Shown in pieces: positions 8,257-17,949 of a stretch of 34,416 nt of DNA. The DNA is from Clostridiales bacterium (lineage in GTDB: Bacteria; Bacillota; Clostridia; Lachnospirales; Lachnospiraceae): positions 1-34,416 of the forward strand of contig JAJBUA010000007.1 of the NCBI GenBank assembly GCA_020860565.1, in the 5' to 3' direction. Positions within the stretch are counted from its first letter, which is position 1. Every line of letters starts with the position of its first letter. The notes below the pieces were generated by a model. That model worked only from the letters and a program-made list of their open reading frames with translations, was not told the origin of the DNA and ran no database searches. The position numbers and the translations under genes were made by a program.

Positions 8257-9042
8257 ATGGATAGCTTTATACAGTTAGAAAATTTCGCAAAAGTAGCGCC
8301 TTATGCGTCGCTGTTCGTGCAGGGTGTGATTGTCACGGTGCTGATGTCAATTCTGACCGTGGTGATCGGATTCTGCCTGGCTCTGGTGCTGGCTCTGATG
8401 AGACTGTCTGATGTCTGCCCGCTGCGCTTCCTCGGCCGTAATAAGGACGGGAGCCTGAGGGAGGAGGGAGCCGCGGCAGTAATCAGCAGATTTAATCCGC
8501 TGGATTTTATCGCGACCGCGTACGTGGAGATACTTCGTTCGACACCGGCGATCGTACAGATTTTCATTATTTATTATGGCGTGTTCAGTATGATTGAACT
8601 TCCGCATTTTACATTTTTAGGATTTATCAAGTTTGAGCGCTTCTTCCCAGGTGTGGTGGCGCTGGGCTTTAATTCGGCGGCCTATCTCTGCGAGATTATC
8701 CGTTCCGGTATCCAGTCCATAGACGGAGGGCAGACGGAAGCGGCGCGTTCTCTGGGACTTTCTCAGGTGCAGAATCTGCGCTATATCATTCTGCCGCAGG
8801 CGTTAAAAAATATCCTTCCGGCGATCGCGAATGAATTTGTCGTTATCATCAAGGAGTCTTCGATTACATACACGATCGGTGTACAGGATATTATGTCGGC
8901 GGTCAATGCAGTCAAGGGCGCGACATTCGTCATTATCGAGCCTCTGTTTGTAGCTACGGCGATTTACTTCTGTCTGTGCTTCCCGACTTCGAAGCTGATC
9001 GCCTATTTTGAAAGGAGGATGAGCCGTGGAGACAGGAGGTAG
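8257..9042 (+). CDS. Polar amino-acid ABC transporter, permease
   Basis: This 261-residue HisM/GlnP-type inner-membrane permease has several membrane helices. The conserved [19 protein letters not shown] segment is at about residues 89-108. The EAA loop, E-A-A-R-S-L-G then I-L-P-Q-A (about 160-180), contacts the ATPase. The insertion with [13 protein letters not shown] at about 59-71 is a longer cytoplasmic loop than in E. coli relatives. Its 3' end overlaps the ATPase gene by 17 bases. Confidence 0.92.
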   Translation: MDSFIQLENFAKVAPYASLFVQGVIVTVLMSILTVVIGFCLALVLALMRLSDVCPLRFLGRNKDGSLREEGAAAVISRFNPLDFIATAYVEILRSTPAIVQIFIIYYGVFSMIELPHFTFLGFIKFERFFPGVVALGFNSAAYLCEIIRSGIQSIDGGQTEAARSLGLSQVQNLRYIILPQALKNILPAIANEFVVIIKESSITYTIGVQDIMSAVNAVKGATFVIIEPLFVATAIYFCLCFPTSKLIAYFERRMSRGDRR

Positions 9043-9802
9043 CCTGATTCAGGTAAAGGATTTAAAGAAACACTATAAAGGCGGTACAATTAAAGCTCTG
9101 GACGGCGTCAGCGTGGATATTAACCAGGGTGACGTGATGGTAGTGATCGGACCTTCCGGATCCGGCAAATCCACATTTCTGCGCAGCCTGAATCTTCTGG
9201 AGGAGCCGACCGGCGGATCGATCATATTTAACGGCGTCGATATCACAAAGAAGAAATATAAGGATAAAAACGGCAAAACCATAAAGCTGAATATCGATGA
9301 ACTTCGTCAGAACATGGGAATGGTATTCCAGCATTTTAACCTATTCCCGCATATGACGCTTCTGGACAACATGACTCTTGCACCGTGCAAGGTGAAGGGC
9401 ATGAAAAAGTCTGAAGCGGAAGAGATGGCGATGGCGCTGCTGGAGCGAGTAGGTCTGGGAGACCGGGCAGGTGCCTATCCGATCCAGCTCTCCGGTGGAC
9501 AGAAGCAGCGTGTAGCGATCGTCCGTGCCCTGTGTATGAAGCCGCAGGTGATGCTCTTTGATGAGCCGACATCCGCACTGGATCCGGAGATGGTTGGCGA
9601 GGTTCTGGACGTTATGAAAGAACTGGCGAGAGACGGCATGACGATGGTCTGCGTCACCCACGAGATGGGATTTGCCCGCGAGGTGGGCAATCGCGTGCTC
9701 TTCATGGCGGATGGGAAACTGATTGAGCAGGGAACCCCGGATGAGATATTTAATCATCCGCAGAGCGAGCGTTTGAAGGATTTCTTTGCGAAAGTATTAT
9801 AA
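9026..9802 (+). CDS. Polar amino-acid ABC transporter, ATP-binding protein
   Basis: This 258-residue GlnQ/HisP-type ATPase has Walker A GPSGSGKS at residues 42-49, the Q-loop at [10 protein letters not shown], the signature LSGGQ at 155-159, Walker B VMLFDEP at 175-181 and the switch histidine in CVTHEMGFA. Translation probably starts at the GTG at 9026, which has AAAGGAGG 7 bases upstream and lies inside the permease gene. A short insertion of lysine-rich sequence (about 74-88) after the first strand is typical of clostridial homologues. Confidence 0.92.
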   Translation: METGGSLIQVKDLKKHYKGGTIKALDGVSVDINQGDVMVVIGPSGSGKSTFLRSLNLLEEPTGGSIIFNGVDITKKKYKDKNGKTIKLNIDELRQNMGMVFQHFNLFPHMTLLDNMTLAPCKVKGMKKSEAEEMAMALLERVGLGDRAGAYPIQLSGGQKQRVAIVRALCMKPQVMLFDEPTSALDPEMVGEVLDVMKELARDGMTMVCVTHEMGFAREVGNRVLFMADGKLIEQGTPDEIFNHPQSERLKDFFAKVL

Positions 9803-9817
9803 GCAGTAATAAGGGAG

Positions 9818-9858
9818 TGATGGGACTTACAATGGCTTTTTTGCAAGTCCCATCATTA
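9818..9858 (+). terminator. Hairpin after the amino-acid ABC operon
   Basis: A perfect 11-bp stem (TGATGGGACTT at 9818-9828, complement at 9845-9855) is followed by a weak TTATTAATATT tract. It is probably a terminator; the T-run is poor. Confidence 0.6.
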
Positions 9859-10019
9859 TTAATATTGCCGATAAAGCAGTCCCTGAGAGAAATGAATATC
9901 TTTCGAGGACGGACGTTAGGCCAATATCAATATTTATAAAAATTTAATTCCCCCAGGACTTTAAAAATCCAAATCCCTTTAGTATACTAAGAAAACAAGA
10001 CCAGTAAAGGAGATAAAAA
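9859..10019. promoter_or_regulatory. Leader of the ftsH-like gene with possible promoter
   Basis: No gene is seen here. TATACT at 9983-9988, with a weak TTTAAA 17 bases upstream, is the best promoter candidate. TAAAGGAG at 10005-10012 is the ribosome binding site for the next gene. Confidence 0.4.
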
Positions 10020-11867
10020 ATGGGCATAGTAAATAATGACGATGATGATTCCAATAAAAAAAGACAGAAAAGCTGGCTGTTTTATTATTTTATTATTCTG
10101 ATTGTCACGATGCTGCTGAACGCGCTGCTGTTCCCGTCGGTGACACAGCGCTCGATTCATGAGGTTTCCTATGATGTATTTCTGGAGATGGTGGATAACG
10201 GACAGGTAGAAGAAGTTGCGATGGACAGCGATCAGATCACCTTCCGCGCGGAAGATGAGGAGGGAAATGACGGGATCTACCGAACCGGCGTCTGGCCGGA
10301 TGAAAGCCTCAAGGATGAACTGAAGGAAGCCGGAGTAACCTTTGCGAAGGAAATCCCGACACAGGCGTCGCCGATCCTGACCTTTATTACCAGTTGGGTA
10401 CTGCCGATCCTGATATTCGTAGTGATCGGCCGTCTGATGAGCAGGAGTCTGGCCAAACATATGGGCGGCGGACTGGGAAATGCGATGACCTTCGGCAAAG
10501 CAAACGCAAAGATTTACGCAGAGGACGAGACCGGCAAGACCTTTGCCGACGTCGCGGGACAGGAGGAAGCGAAGGAGGCGCTGCGTGAGATCGTAGATTT
10601 CCTGCATAATCCGCAGAAATATACGGATATCGGGGCTACGCTCCCCAAGGGTGCGCTGCTGGTAGGCCCTCCCGGCACCGGCAAGACGCTGCTGGCGCGT
10701 GCGGTGGCCGGCGAGGCGCATGTGCCGTTCTTCTCGATCTCCGGTTCGGAATTTGTCGAGATGTTTGTCGGTATGGGCGCGGCTAAGGTACGCGATCTCT
10801 TTAAGCAGGCAACGGAAAAGGCTCCCTGTATTGTATTTATCGATGAGATCGATACGATCGGCAAAAAGAGAGATAACGGTGGCTTCAGCGGCAATGATGA
10901 ACGGGAACAGACGCTGAACCAGCTGCTGACTGAGATGGACGGTTTTGACGGGCGCAAGGGCGTCGTGATTCTGGCAGCGACTAACCGACCGGAGTCGCTG
11001 GACCGCGCACTGCTGAGGCCGGGGCGTTTTGACCGGCGGATACCGGTGGAACTGCCGGATTTGAACGGTCGTATCGCTATTCTGAAAGTGCATGGAAAAG
11101 ATGTGAAGCTGTCTGACAGTGTGAATTTCCATGAGATTGCCCGTGCGACTTCAGGAGCAAGCGGAGCGGATCTGGCGAATATTATTAATGAAGGAGCGCT
11201 GCGCGCGGTGCGAAATGGACGGAGTACTGTCAGTCAGGAGGATCTGGAGGAAAGTGTTGAAGTTGTTATTGCCGGATACCAGCGGAAAAACGCCGGCATT
11301 TCCGAACGCGAGAAACGGATCGTGGCGTTCCATGAGGTTGGCCATGCACTGGTGACGGCCTGTCAGTCGCACAGCGCTCCGGTACACAAGATCACGATTA
11401 TTCCGCGTACTTCCGGCGCGCTGGGGTATACGATGCAGATCGAGGAAGGCGAGAAATTCCTTATGAGTAAAGAAGAAGCGCTGGCGAAGATTGCGACCTA
11501 CTGTGGCGGACGTGCGGCTGAGGAATTTATCTTCGGCTCGATTACGACGGGAGCGTCCAATGACATCGAGCAGGCGACGAAGCTTGCGCGCGCGATGATC
11601 ACCCGTTATGGTATGAGCGATCAGTTCGGTATGGTGGCGCTGGAGACAGTCAACAACCAGTATCTGGGTGGAGATACTTCGATGGTGTGCTCCCCGGAGA
11701 CGGCAAAGATTGTAGATGATGAGGTAGTAAAGATTGTAAGGGAGCAGTATGAGAAGGCCTTACAGATCCTCAAAGATAATGCGGGAAAACTGAATGAGAT
11801 CGCGGCGTATCTGCTTGAGCGCGAGACGATTACAGGTGAGGAGTTTATGGATATCCTGAATGCCTGA
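10020..11867 (+). CDS. ftsH: ATP-dependent zinc metalloprotease, FtsH family
   Basis: This 615-residue membrane-bound AAA+ protease degrades misfolded membrane proteins and short-lived regulators. It has transmembrane helix 1 (19-38), a small extracytoplasmic domain, helix 2 (about 118-138), Walker A GPPGTGKT (216-223), Walker B IVFIDEID (271-278), the second region of homology ending RPGRFDRR (333-340), and the zinc motif HEVGH (438-442, usually HEAGH). The third zinc ligand lies in the SNDIEQAT segment. Length is normal and the tail is short, without the long charged C-terminus of some homologues. Genomes of this group often carry more than one FtsH, so it may be a paralogue. Confidence 0.9.
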   Translation: MGIVNNDDDDSNKKRQKSWLFYYFIILIVTMLLNALLFPSVTQRSIHEVSYDVFLEMVDNGQVEEVAMDSDQITFRAEDEEGNDGIYRTGVWPDESLKDELKEAGVTFAKEIPTQASPILTFITSWVLPILIFVVIGRLMSRSLAKHMGGGLGNAMTFGKANAKIYAEDETGKTFADVAGQEEAKEALREIVDFLHNPQKYTDIGATLPKGALLVGPPGTGKTLLARAVAGEAHVPFFSISGSEFVEMFVGMGAAKVRDLFKQATEKAPCIVFIDEIDTIGKKRDNGGFSGNDEREQTLNQLLTEMDGFDGRKGVVILAATNRPESLDRALLRPGRFDRRIPVELPDLNGRIAILKVHGKDVKLSDSVNFHEIARATSGASGADLANIINEGALRAVRNGRSTVSQEDLEESVEVVIAGYQRKNAGISEREKRIVAFHEVGHALVTACQSHSAPVHKITIIPRTSGALGYTMQIEEGEKFLMSKEEALAKIATYCGGRAAEEFIFGSITTGASNDIEQATKLARAMITRYGMSDQFGMVALETVNNQYLGGDTSMVCSPETAKIVDDEVVKIVREQYEKALQILKDNAGKLNEIAAYLLERETITGEEFMDILNA

Positions 11868-11915
11868 TGGGGAAAGCCGGAATAATCCATGTTTCACAGA
11901 GATTGAAAAAGATAA

Positions 11916-11929
11916 CGAACAAGTGTTTG
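11916..11929. promoter_or_regulatory. LexA (DinR) SOS box of uvrA
   Basis: CGAACAAGTGTTTG fits the Gram-positive SOS operator CGAAC-N4-GTTYG. It overlaps the uvrA -35 box by three bases, so bound LexA would block the promoter until DNA damage triggers its cleavage. Confidence 0.75.
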
Positions 11930-11955
11930 CAATTTGGAGACGTGTGTGCTAGAAT
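11927..11955 (+). promoter_or_regulatory. uvrA promoter
   Basis: TTGCAA (11927-11932) and TAGAAT (11950-11955) are separated by 17 bases. The 92-base leader that follows can fold through TGCATA (11961-11966) and TATGCA (12007-12012) with an inner CCGC/GCGG stem. Confidence 0.6.
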
Positions 11956-12053
11956 AGCTTTGCATATGGAAATGGTCCGAAGCAGCGTATAGCCGCCGCT
12001 TCGCGGTATGCAGGATGGACAGGATAAAAAGTTCCGGAAAGGTCAGTTATGAT

Positions 12054-14894
12054 ATGGCAAAGCAATATATCAGGATACGGGGTGCGAATGAACACAATTT
12101 AAAACATATTGATCTGGATATTCCAAGAGATCAGCTGGTGGTACTGACAGGACTGAGTGGTTCGGGTAAGTCTTCGCTGGCATTTGATACGATTTACGCA
12201 GAGGGACAGAGACGCTATATGGAGTCTCTGTCTTCTTATGCCCGGCAGTTCCTGGGACAGATGGAGAAGCCGGATGTCGAGAGCATCGAAGGACTGTCGC
12301 CGGCGATTTCCATCGATCAGAAGTCGACGAACCGCAATCCGCGTTCTACGGTAGGGACAGTTACGGAGATTTATGACTACATGAGACTTCTGTACGCGCG
12401 CATCGGTATCCCGCACTGCCCGAAGTGCGGGCGGGCGATCCAGAAGCAGACCATTGATCAGATGGTGGATCAGATCATGGCGATGCCGGAGCGTACCAGG
12501 ATCCAGCTGCTTGCGCCGGTGGTGCGCGGACGCAAGGGCGAGCATGTCAAGCTGCTGAATCAGGCGAGGAAGTCCGGCTATGTGCGTGTGCGGGTAGACG
12601 GTAATTTATATGAACTGTCTGAAGAAATCAAACTGGAAAAGAATAATAAACATAATATCGAGATCGTTGTGGATCGTCTGGCAGTCAAGCCGGGGATCGA
12701 GAAGCGTCTGGCGGATTCGATCGAGACAGTCATGGGACTTTCGGATGGTCTGATGATCGTGGATGTGATCGGCGGGGAACCGGTTAATTTCAGTACAAGC
12801 TTTGCCTGCCCGGACTGCGGCATCAGTATCGAAGAGGTGGAACCGAGAAGTTTTTCCTTTAATAATCCGTTCGGTGCCTGCCCGGCCTGTCTGGGTCTGG
12901 GCTATAAGATGGAGTTTGATGAGGATCTGATGATTCCGGACAAATCGCTCAGTATTAATCAGGGGGCGATCACGGTACTTGGCTGGCAGTCCTGCACCGA
13001 TCCCTCGAGCTTTACCTACGCGACATTAAAGGCATTGATGGAGGAGTATCATTTTGACCTGGATACGCCATTTGAAGATTATCCAAAGGAAATCCATGAT
13101 GTGCTGATCTATGGTACGAATGGCAAAGTGCTGAAGGTGCATTACACCGGGCAGAGGGGAACCGGCGTCTATGATGTGCCGTTTGAAGGGCTGATTAAGA
13201 ATGTAGAGCGGCGTTATAAAGAGACTTATTCTGAGATAAGCAAAGCGGAGTATGAGACCTTTATGCGGATTACGCCGTGTACGGCCTGCCGCGGTCAGAG
13301 ACTGAAACCGGGCTCGCTGGCGGTAACCGTTGGCAATAAAAATATCTATGAGGCGACGACGCTTTCTCTTACGGCATTCCGCAGATTCCTTGACGAACTG
13401 CAGCTTACGCCGATGCAGGCTCAGATTGGAGGACAGATCTTAAAGGAGATCCGGGCGCGTCTGGACTTCCTGATTAATGTCGGACTGGATTATCTGTCGC
13501 TGGCGCGTGCAACCGGGACACTATCCGGCGGGGAGGCGCAGCGTATCCGTCTGGCGACGCAGATCGGTTCCGGTCTGGTGGGAGTCGCGTATATTCTGGA
13601 TGAGCCAAGCATCGGCCTGCATCAGAGGGATAATGACAAACTGCTGGGGACGCTGATGCATTTGCGGGATCTGGGTAATTCTGTGATTGTCGTGGAGCAT
13701 GACGAGGACACGATGCGGGCAGCGGATTATATCGTAGATATCGGGCCGGGGGCGGGTGAGCATGGCGGTGAAGTGATCGCGTGCGGAACCGCGAAGGACA
13801 TCATGAAGTGCAAACGGTCCATCACCGGTGCTTATCTCAGCGGTCGGATGAAGATCCCGGTACCCGTGAAGCGCCGGATGCCGACCGGCTGGCTGACTGT
13901 TCACGGCGCGGCGGAGAATAATCTGAAAGGGATCGATGTTTCCTTCCCGCTTGGGGTTATGACCTGTGTGACGGGAGTATCCGGTTCGGGCAAGAGCTCA
14001 CTGGTCAATGAGATTTTATATAAAGTGCTGGCGAGAAAGCTCAACCGCGCCCGCACGATTCCCGGGAAATACGATTCGATTGAGGGAATCGAACGTCTGG
14101 ATAAGGTGATTAATATTGATCAGTCGCCGATCGGGCGTACGCCCCGTTCGAATCCTGCAACTTATACCGGCGTCTTTGACCGGATCCGTGATCTTTTCGC
14201 TTCGACCTCGGAGGCGAAGGCAAAGGGGTATAGTAAGGGCCGGTTCAGTTTTAACGTAAAGGGCGGGCGCTGCGAGGCCTGTGCCGGCGACGGAATTGTC
14301 AAGATTGAGATGCATTTCCTGCCGGACGTCTATGTACCGTGCGAGGTTTGCGGCGGGAAACGTTACAATCGGGAAACACTGGATGTACATTATAAAGGAA
14401 AGAATATTTATGATGTCTTAAATATGACCGTCGAAGAGGCACTGCGGTTTTTTGAAAATGTTCCGTCCATTGCGGGCAAGATCGCTACGCTGAATGACGT
14501 CGGGCTTTCCTATGTGCGTCTGGGTCAGCCGTCGACCGAGCTGTCCGGCGGGGAAGCACAGCGGATCAAGCTGGCGACAGAACTCAGCCGCAGAGGAACG
14601 GGAAAGACGGTTTATATTCTGGACGAGCCGACGACAGGCCTGCATTTCGCAGACGTTCATAAACTGGTCAATATTCTGCGGCGCCTTTCTGACAGCGGGA
14701 ATACGGTGATTGTGATCGAACATAATCTTGACGTAATCAAGACAGCGGATTATATTATCGATATGGGCCCCGAAGGCGGGGACAACGGCGGAACCGTAAT
14801 TGCAAAGGGCACACCGGAGGCGGTGGCGGAAAATCCATCGTCCTATACCGGTATGTTCCTGAGACGGTATCTGGGCAGGGAAGAGACCAACTGA
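12054..14894 (+). CDS. uvrA: Excinuclease ABC subunit A
   Basis: UvrA is the damage-recognition ATPase of nucleotide excision repair; it loads UvrB on lesions. The 946-residue product has two ABC modules. The first Walker A is GLSGSGKSS (33-41), a CPKCG zinc site lies in the inserted domain and the first signature is [16 protein letters not shown]. The second Walker A is GVSGSGKSS, followed by the CEAC/CEVC zinc module and [16 protein letters not shown]. The start at 12054 ([16 protein letters not shown]) matches the family N-terminus and has GGAAAGG upstream; the frame is open to 12015. uvrB is not adjacent in this window. Expression is probably SOS-controlled. Confidence 0.96.
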   Translation: MAKQYIRIRGANEHNLKHIDLDIPRDQLVVLTGLSGSGKSSLAFDTIYAEGQRRYMESLSSYARQFLGQMEKPDVESIEGLSPAISIDQKSTNRNPRSTVGTVTEIYDYMRLLYARIGIPHCPKCGRAIQKQTIDQMVDQIMAMPERTRIQLLAPVVRGRKGEHVKLLNQARKSGYVRVRVDGNLYELSEEIKLEKNNKHNIEIVVDRLAVKPGIEKRLADSIETVMGLSDGLMIVDVIGGEPVNFSTSFACPDCGISIEEVEPRSFSFNNPFGACPACLGLGYKMEFDEDLMIPDKSLSINQGAITVLGWQSCTDPSSFTYATLKALMEEYHFDLDTPFEDYPKEIHDVLIYGTNGKVLKVHYTGQRGTGVYDVPFEGLIKNVERRYKETYSEISKAEYETFMRITPCTACRGQRLKPGSLAVTVGNKNIYEATTLSLTAFRRFLDELQLTPMQAQIGGQILKEIRARLDFLINVGLDYLSLARATGTLSGGEAQRIRLATQIGSGLVGVAYILDEPSIGLHQRDNDKLLGTLMHLRDLGNSVIVVEHDEDTMRAADYIVDIGPGAGEHGGEVIACGTAKDIMKCKRSITGAYLSGRMKIPVPVKRRMPTGWLTVHGAAENNLKGIDVSFPLGVMTCVTGVSGSGKSSLVNEILYKVLARKLNRARTIPGKYDSIEGIERLDKVINIDQSPIGRTPRSNPATYTGVFDRIRDLFASTSEAKAKGYSKGRFSFNVKGGRCEACAGDGIVKIEMHFLPDVYVPCEVCGGKRYNRETLDVHYKGKNIYDVLNMTVEEALRFFENVPSIAGKIATLNDVGLSYVRLGQPSTELSGGEAQRIKLATELSRRGTGKTVYILDEPTTGLHFADVHKLVNILRRLSDSGNTVIVIEHNLDVIKTADYIIDMGPEGGDNGGTVIAKGTPEAVAENPSSYTGMFLRRYLGREETN

Positions 14895-14909
14895 CAGGAG
14901 TATAACAAT

Positions 14910-15923
14910 ATGATTATCACAAAGACACCGTTTCGCATGTCCTTTTTCGGCGGCGGCACGGATATGGAGAGCTTTTTCCGGGAGTACGGGGGTGCGGTAT
15001 TGTCGTCGACTTTTGACAAATACTGCTATGTAAATGTCCGGCATCTTCCGCGCTTCTTTGATTATTCGACCGAGCTGTCGTATTCGAAGACGGAACGCGT
15101 GACTTCCGTAGATGATATCGAACATCCGGCGATCCGCAACGCAATGAAAATGCTGGATATGCACGAGATCCGTCTGACTTACGAGGCTGATCTGCCGGCG
15201 CGTTCCGGCCTGGGAACGAGCAGCTCTTTTGCGGTGGGAATGTTAAACGCGTTTTACGCCCTGAAGGGAAAGTATGAGGACAAGCGCAGGCTGGCTGAAG
15301 ATGCGATCTATCTGGAACGGACGCTCTGTCAGGAGGCAGGAGGATGGCAGGATCAGATCGCTGCGTCCTACGGTGGTTTTAACCGGATTGATTTTAACGC
15401 AGATGGTTTTGATGTGCATCCGGTGATCGTTTCGCCGGAGCGCAAGGCACAGTTAAATGATAATCTGATGATGTTCTTTACCGGACGTTCCCGTTTTTCT
15501 TCGGACGTCCAGAAGGCAAACGCCGCGGATAAGCGGGATAAAACAGGGCAGCTCAAAGAAATGTACGCACTGGTGGATGAAGCGGAAAAGGTTCTGACAG
15601 AGCGGAATTCAGATCTGGATGATTTTGGACGGCTGCTGGATCATACCTGGAGATTAAAGAGGCAGACCGGTTCGGCAGTGACGACAGACGGGATTGACCG
15701 CCTGTATGAAAAAGGAATCGCCGCGGGCGCCCTCGGCGGTAAGCTTCTGGGCGCCGGCGGCGGAGGGTTCCTCGTATTTTACGCGCTTCCTGACTGTCAG
15801 AGGGCAGTCCGCCGCGCGATGGGGGATCTGATGTATGTACCCTTCCGTTTTGAAAACGGCGGGACGCGGGTGATCCATTACACACCGGAAACCTACATCC
15901 CCCAACAGGAAGAAGAAAACTGA
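14910..15923 (+). CDS. GHMP-family sugar kinase
   Basis: This 337-residue kinase belongs to the galactokinase/homoserine/mevalonate/phosphomevalonate superfamily and most resembles HddA-type heptose-7-phosphate kinases and fucokinase domains. The N-terminal TPFRMSFFGGGTDM, the central ATP-binding LPARSGLGTSSSFAVG (about 91-106) and the C-terminal GGKLLGAGGGGFLVFY (about 270-285) are all present. The substrate sugar is unknown. It begins 15 bases after uvrA, probably with read-through from it, although the functions are unrelated. Confidence 0.82.
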   Translation: MIITKTPFRMSFFGGGTDMESFFREYGGAVLSSTFDKYCYVNVRHLPRFFDYSTELSYSKTERVTSVDDIEHPAIRNAMKMLDMHEIRLTYEADLPARSGLGTSSSFAVGMLNAFYALKGKYEDKRRLAEDAIYLERTLCQEAGGWQDQIAASYGGFNRIDFNADGFDVHPVIVSPERKAQLNDNLMMFFTGRSRFSSDVQKANAADKRDKTGQLKEMYALVDEAEKVLTERNSDLDDFGRLLDHTWRLKRQTGSAVTTDGIDRLYEKGIAAGALGGKLLGAGGGGFLVFYALPDCQRAVRRAMGDLMYVPFRFENGGTRVIHYTPETYIPQQEEEN

Positions 15924-15944
15924 AGACAGGTCAGAACCGGCAGA

Positions 15945-16031
15945 TTAATAGCAACCAAACCCGCAGGAACCACAGCACCCGCAATAGCTGCAAAGCAGAG
16001 CCCATAAATCAGAACAGGAACTAAAACACAT
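15945..16031 (-). CDS. Tiny cysteine-rich peptide (28 aa)
   Basis: This minus-strand frame of 28 codons plus stop has a near-ideal AAAGGAGG ribosome binding site (16040-16047 on the + strand) 8 bases before its ATG. Cysteines are at positions 2, 6, 14, 17, 19, 20, 23 and 27. The middle is the hydrophobic DLWALLCSY and the end is glycine/cysteine-rich, CGCCGSCGFGCY. I recognise no family. It could be a metal-binding or membrane-associated micropeptide, or a modified-peptide precursor; nothing nearby looks like a modification enzyme. A TTGTAT...TACAAT pair (16101-16106 and 16078-16083, minus strand) is a possible promoter. Confidence 0.55.
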   Translation of the reverse strand: MCFSSCSDLWALLCSYCGCCGSCGFGCY

Positions 16032-16103
16032 ATGATAAACCTCCTTTTTATTATTTGTGTTAGCTAAGCACATTTTTATTGTAGCGGGGCTGTCATAAAT
16101 ATA

Positions 16104-16230
16104 CAATAGGAGATCACTGGCAAAAGAAATGAGAGTGACAGGTTCACGTATGTGGGACAGGATTATGAGTTTGCAGGAATTTCAGAGAAAAATTCGGCAG
16201 GATTTCTGGAAAGATTTCTCGAAAAAACAG
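16104..16230. other. Intergenic stretch before the rplM promoter
   Basis: I see no gene or strong structure here, only A/T-rich sequence between the small peptide gene and the ribosomal protein promoter. Confidence 0.5.
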
Positions 16231-16259
16231 TTGACACGCACAAATCAGGGTAATATAAT
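16231..16259 (+). promoter_or_regulatory. Consensus promoter of rplM-rpsI
   Basis: TTGACA (16231-16236) and TATAAT (16254-16259) are both perfect, with a 17-base spacer. This is expected for a highly expressed ribosomal operon. Confidence 0.88.
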
Positions 16260-16278
16260 ATAAAACTGTGACGTTAAT

Positions 16279-16316
16279 AAAAATGCGAAGCCAAAGCCCC
16301 GGAATTCAGCATTTTT
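16279..16316 (+). ncRNA. Leader hairpin of rplM (possible L13 leader)
   Basis: AAAAATGC (16279-16286) pairs exactly with GCATTTTT (16309-16316) around a 22-base loop that begins about 13 bases after the likely transcription start. Ribosomal protein operons often carry autoregulatory leaders, and L13 leaders are known in Firmicutes. I could not check whether this fits that consensus. Confidence 0.5.
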
Positions 16317-16359
16317 AATCATACACAGAAGTATTTGTAATTTGACAGGAGGTTAACCA

Positions 16360-16794
16360 ATGAAGAGTTTTATGGCTAGTCCGGCGACGATTGAGAGAAA
16401 ATGGTATGTAGTTGATGCCACCGGATGTACGTTAGGACGTTTGGCTTCGGAAGTGGCTAAAGTGCTGAGAGGAAAGAATAAACCGATTTTCACCCCGCAT
16501 ATGGACTGCGGCGATTATGTGATTGTCGTGAATGCGGATAAAGTGAAGGTGACCGGTAAGAAGCTGGATCAGAAGCTTTATTACAAGCATACAGAATATG
16601 TAGGAAGCCTGAAGACTACTACCCTGCGCGAGATGTTCGAGAAGCATCCGGAGAACGTAGTTAAGCTGGCAGTAAAGGGAATGCTTCCCAAGGGACCTTT
16701 AGGAAGACAGATGTACAGCAAGCTGCATGTATATGCAGGTCCGGAGCATGAGCATGCTGCTCAGAAGCCGGAAGTGTTGGAACTCAATGTTTGA
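16360..16794 (+). CDS. rplM: 50S ribosomal protein L13
   Basis: L13 is an early-assembling protein of the large subunit. The 144-residue sequence carries the family signature: [25 protein letters not shown] at 15-39, [18 protein letters not shown] at 51-68, and the [26 protein letters not shown] tail. AGGAGGTT lies 10 bases before the ATG. rpsI follows after 27 bases. Confidence 0.97.
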   Translation: MKSFMASPATIERKWYVVDATGCTLGRLASEVAKVLRGKNKPIFTPHMDCGDYVIVVNADKVKVTGKKLDQKLYYKHTEYVGSLKTTTLREMFEKHPENVVKLAVKGMLPKGPLGRQMYSKLHVYAGPEHEHAAQKPEVLELNV

Positions 16795-16821
16795 TAAAGG
16801 TGCGGAAAGGAGGAAGCAATC

Positions 16822-17211
16822 ATGAGTAATAAATATTATGGTACTGGAAGAAGAAAAAAATCCGTTGCAAGAGTGTATTTGGTGCCCGGCACCGGTAAGA
16901 TTACGATCAATAAGAGAGACATTGATGAGTATCTTGGTTATGAGACTCTGAAGGTTATCGTCCGTCAGCCGCTCGTAGCAACTGAGAATACCGATAAGTT
17001 TGATGTTCTGGTAAATGTGCATGGCGGCGGTTATTCCGGACAGGCCGGAGCAATCCGTCATGGTATTGCACGCGCACTGCTTCAGGCAGATGCCGATTAT
17101 CGTCCGATCCTGAAAAAAGCAGGTTATCTGACGAGAGATCCGCGTATGAAAGAGAGAAAGAAATACGGCCTCAAAGCGGCTCGTCGCGCTCCGCAGTTTT
17201 CGAAGAGATAA
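16822..17211 (+). CDS. rpsI: 30S ribosomal protein S9
   Basis: S9 is a small-subunit head protein whose C-terminal tail reaches the P-site tRNA. The 129-residue sequence begins [19 protein letters not shown] and ends RRAPQFSKR, the conserved basic tail. [18 protein letters not shown] at about 74-91 is also diagnostic. The start is preceded by AAAGGAGGAA. The stop codon lies inside the left arm of a large palindromic repeat. Confidence 0.97.
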   Translation: MSNKYYGTGRRKKSVARVYLVPGTGKITINKRDIDEYLGYETLKVIVRQPLVATENTDKFDVLVNVHGGGYSGQAGAIRHGIARALLQADADYRPILKKAGYLTRDPRMKERKKYGLKAARRAPQFSKR

Positions 17212-17414
17212 GGATTACTGCGAATACAAAAGCATATGGAAAGCCCTGGACGCTTGCGTACAAGGGCTTTTCTTTATGCTTTTGTATTCATTGGAATGCA
17301 AGAAACGACCGAGATGGAGCGAAGCGTTGCTGTCTGCCAGTGGCAGGCGTTTAGCAACGACCGAAGCGGAGCGGAGACATCGAGGTGTTACTTGCATTCG
17401 CAGGAATCCTTATC
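17207..17414. repeat. Nested palindromic repeat downstream of rpsI
   Basis: Three nested inverted pairs are visible. The outer arms 17207-17225 and 17396-17414 match at 18 of 19 bases. Arms 17222-17236 and 17275-17289 are a perfect 15-bp pair around a terminator. GAATGCAAG (17294-17302) pairs with CTTGCATTC (17391-17399) around an inner GTTGCT/AGCAAC hairpin. The interior also holds near-direct repeats of CGACCGAGATGGAGCGAAG. It resembles a REP- or MITE-like element; no coding sequence is convincing here. Confidence 0.6.
17240..17275 (+). terminator. Terminator of rplM-rpsI
   Basis: AAAGCCCT (17240-17247) pairs with AGGGCTTT (17263-17270), followed by TCTTT. It sits inside the larger palindrome. 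Confidence 0.75.
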
Positions 17415-17471
17415 GGCGTTAATCGACCGAAAAAGAAATGGCTTAAATGCCCGGGAATCCTTGAAAATGGA

Positions 17472-17945
17472 GGGTACTGAAAAAGTCTGGTTCTTTGTGA
17501 AAAGAATCGGGCTTTTTCTAAATGGAAAGAGTTATAATAAAAGAAAAGATAATGGAGATTTCAGAATGCTGAGAGATCATTCACAAATGACACTGTCGTT
17601 ATCGCCCTATCAGGGGATTTATGATGTCATTATTCCGGCAAACCACCTTCTGCGCAGGATCAAGGAGAACATAGATTTTAGTTTTGTAAATCCAATGTAG
17701 ATTTTAGTTTTGTAAATCCAATGCTGCGTAAACAGTATTGTGAAGGGTTTGGGCGTCCGGCAAAAGAACCGGAAATGATGTTCAAACTGCTGTTTTTGAA
17801 AAAGTTGTACGACCTGTCCGATGAAGCCCTGATCAGCAGTGCTCAGACAGATATGGCCTATAAGTTTTTTCTGGATCTGGAACCATTATTGTGGATTCTA
17901 CTCATACAAATGCATCTGTGCGGGCGAAATCTCCCACACAGATCT
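17472..17945 (+). pseudogene. IS1182-family transposase remnant
   Basis: The left end GGGTACTGAAAAAGTC at about 17472 and a hairpin at 17479-17518 look like an IS1182-type terminus. From 17566 (MLRDHSQMTLSLSPYQG) the reading matches the N-terminus of these DDE transposases. A 26-bp tandem duplication at 17672-17723 adds a stop and shifts the frame. Reading resumes at 17721 (MLRKQYCEGFGRPAKEPEMMFKL in spirit) up to DLEP at 17884. It then jumps frame to IIVDSTHTNASVRAKSPTQ (17885 onward), skipping about 45 codons normally present. The C-terminal half is gone, replaced by a DnaC-like fragment. Clearly dead. Confidence 0.85.
17672..17723. repeat. Exact 26-bp tandem duplication
   Basis: Bases 17672-17697 and 17698-17723 are identical, head to tail, inside the transposase remnant. 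Removing one copy restores the open frame. Confidence 0.95.
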
Positions 17946-17949
17946 TGTC

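Noticed and set aside
9820-9939. Small + strand ORF starting MGLTMAFLQV
   Set aside because: It starts inside a strong hairpin after the ABC operon, its Shine-Dalgarno spacing is too short and the composition is unremarkable.
9987-11132. 381-codon minus ORF opposite ftsH
   Set aside because: It is a shadow of the FtsH coding sequence; no ribosome binding site or family resemblance.
17236-17700. 154-codon + ORF after rpsI
   Set aside because: It runs through palindromic repeats and the start of an IS remnant in the same frame; only its end is transposase.
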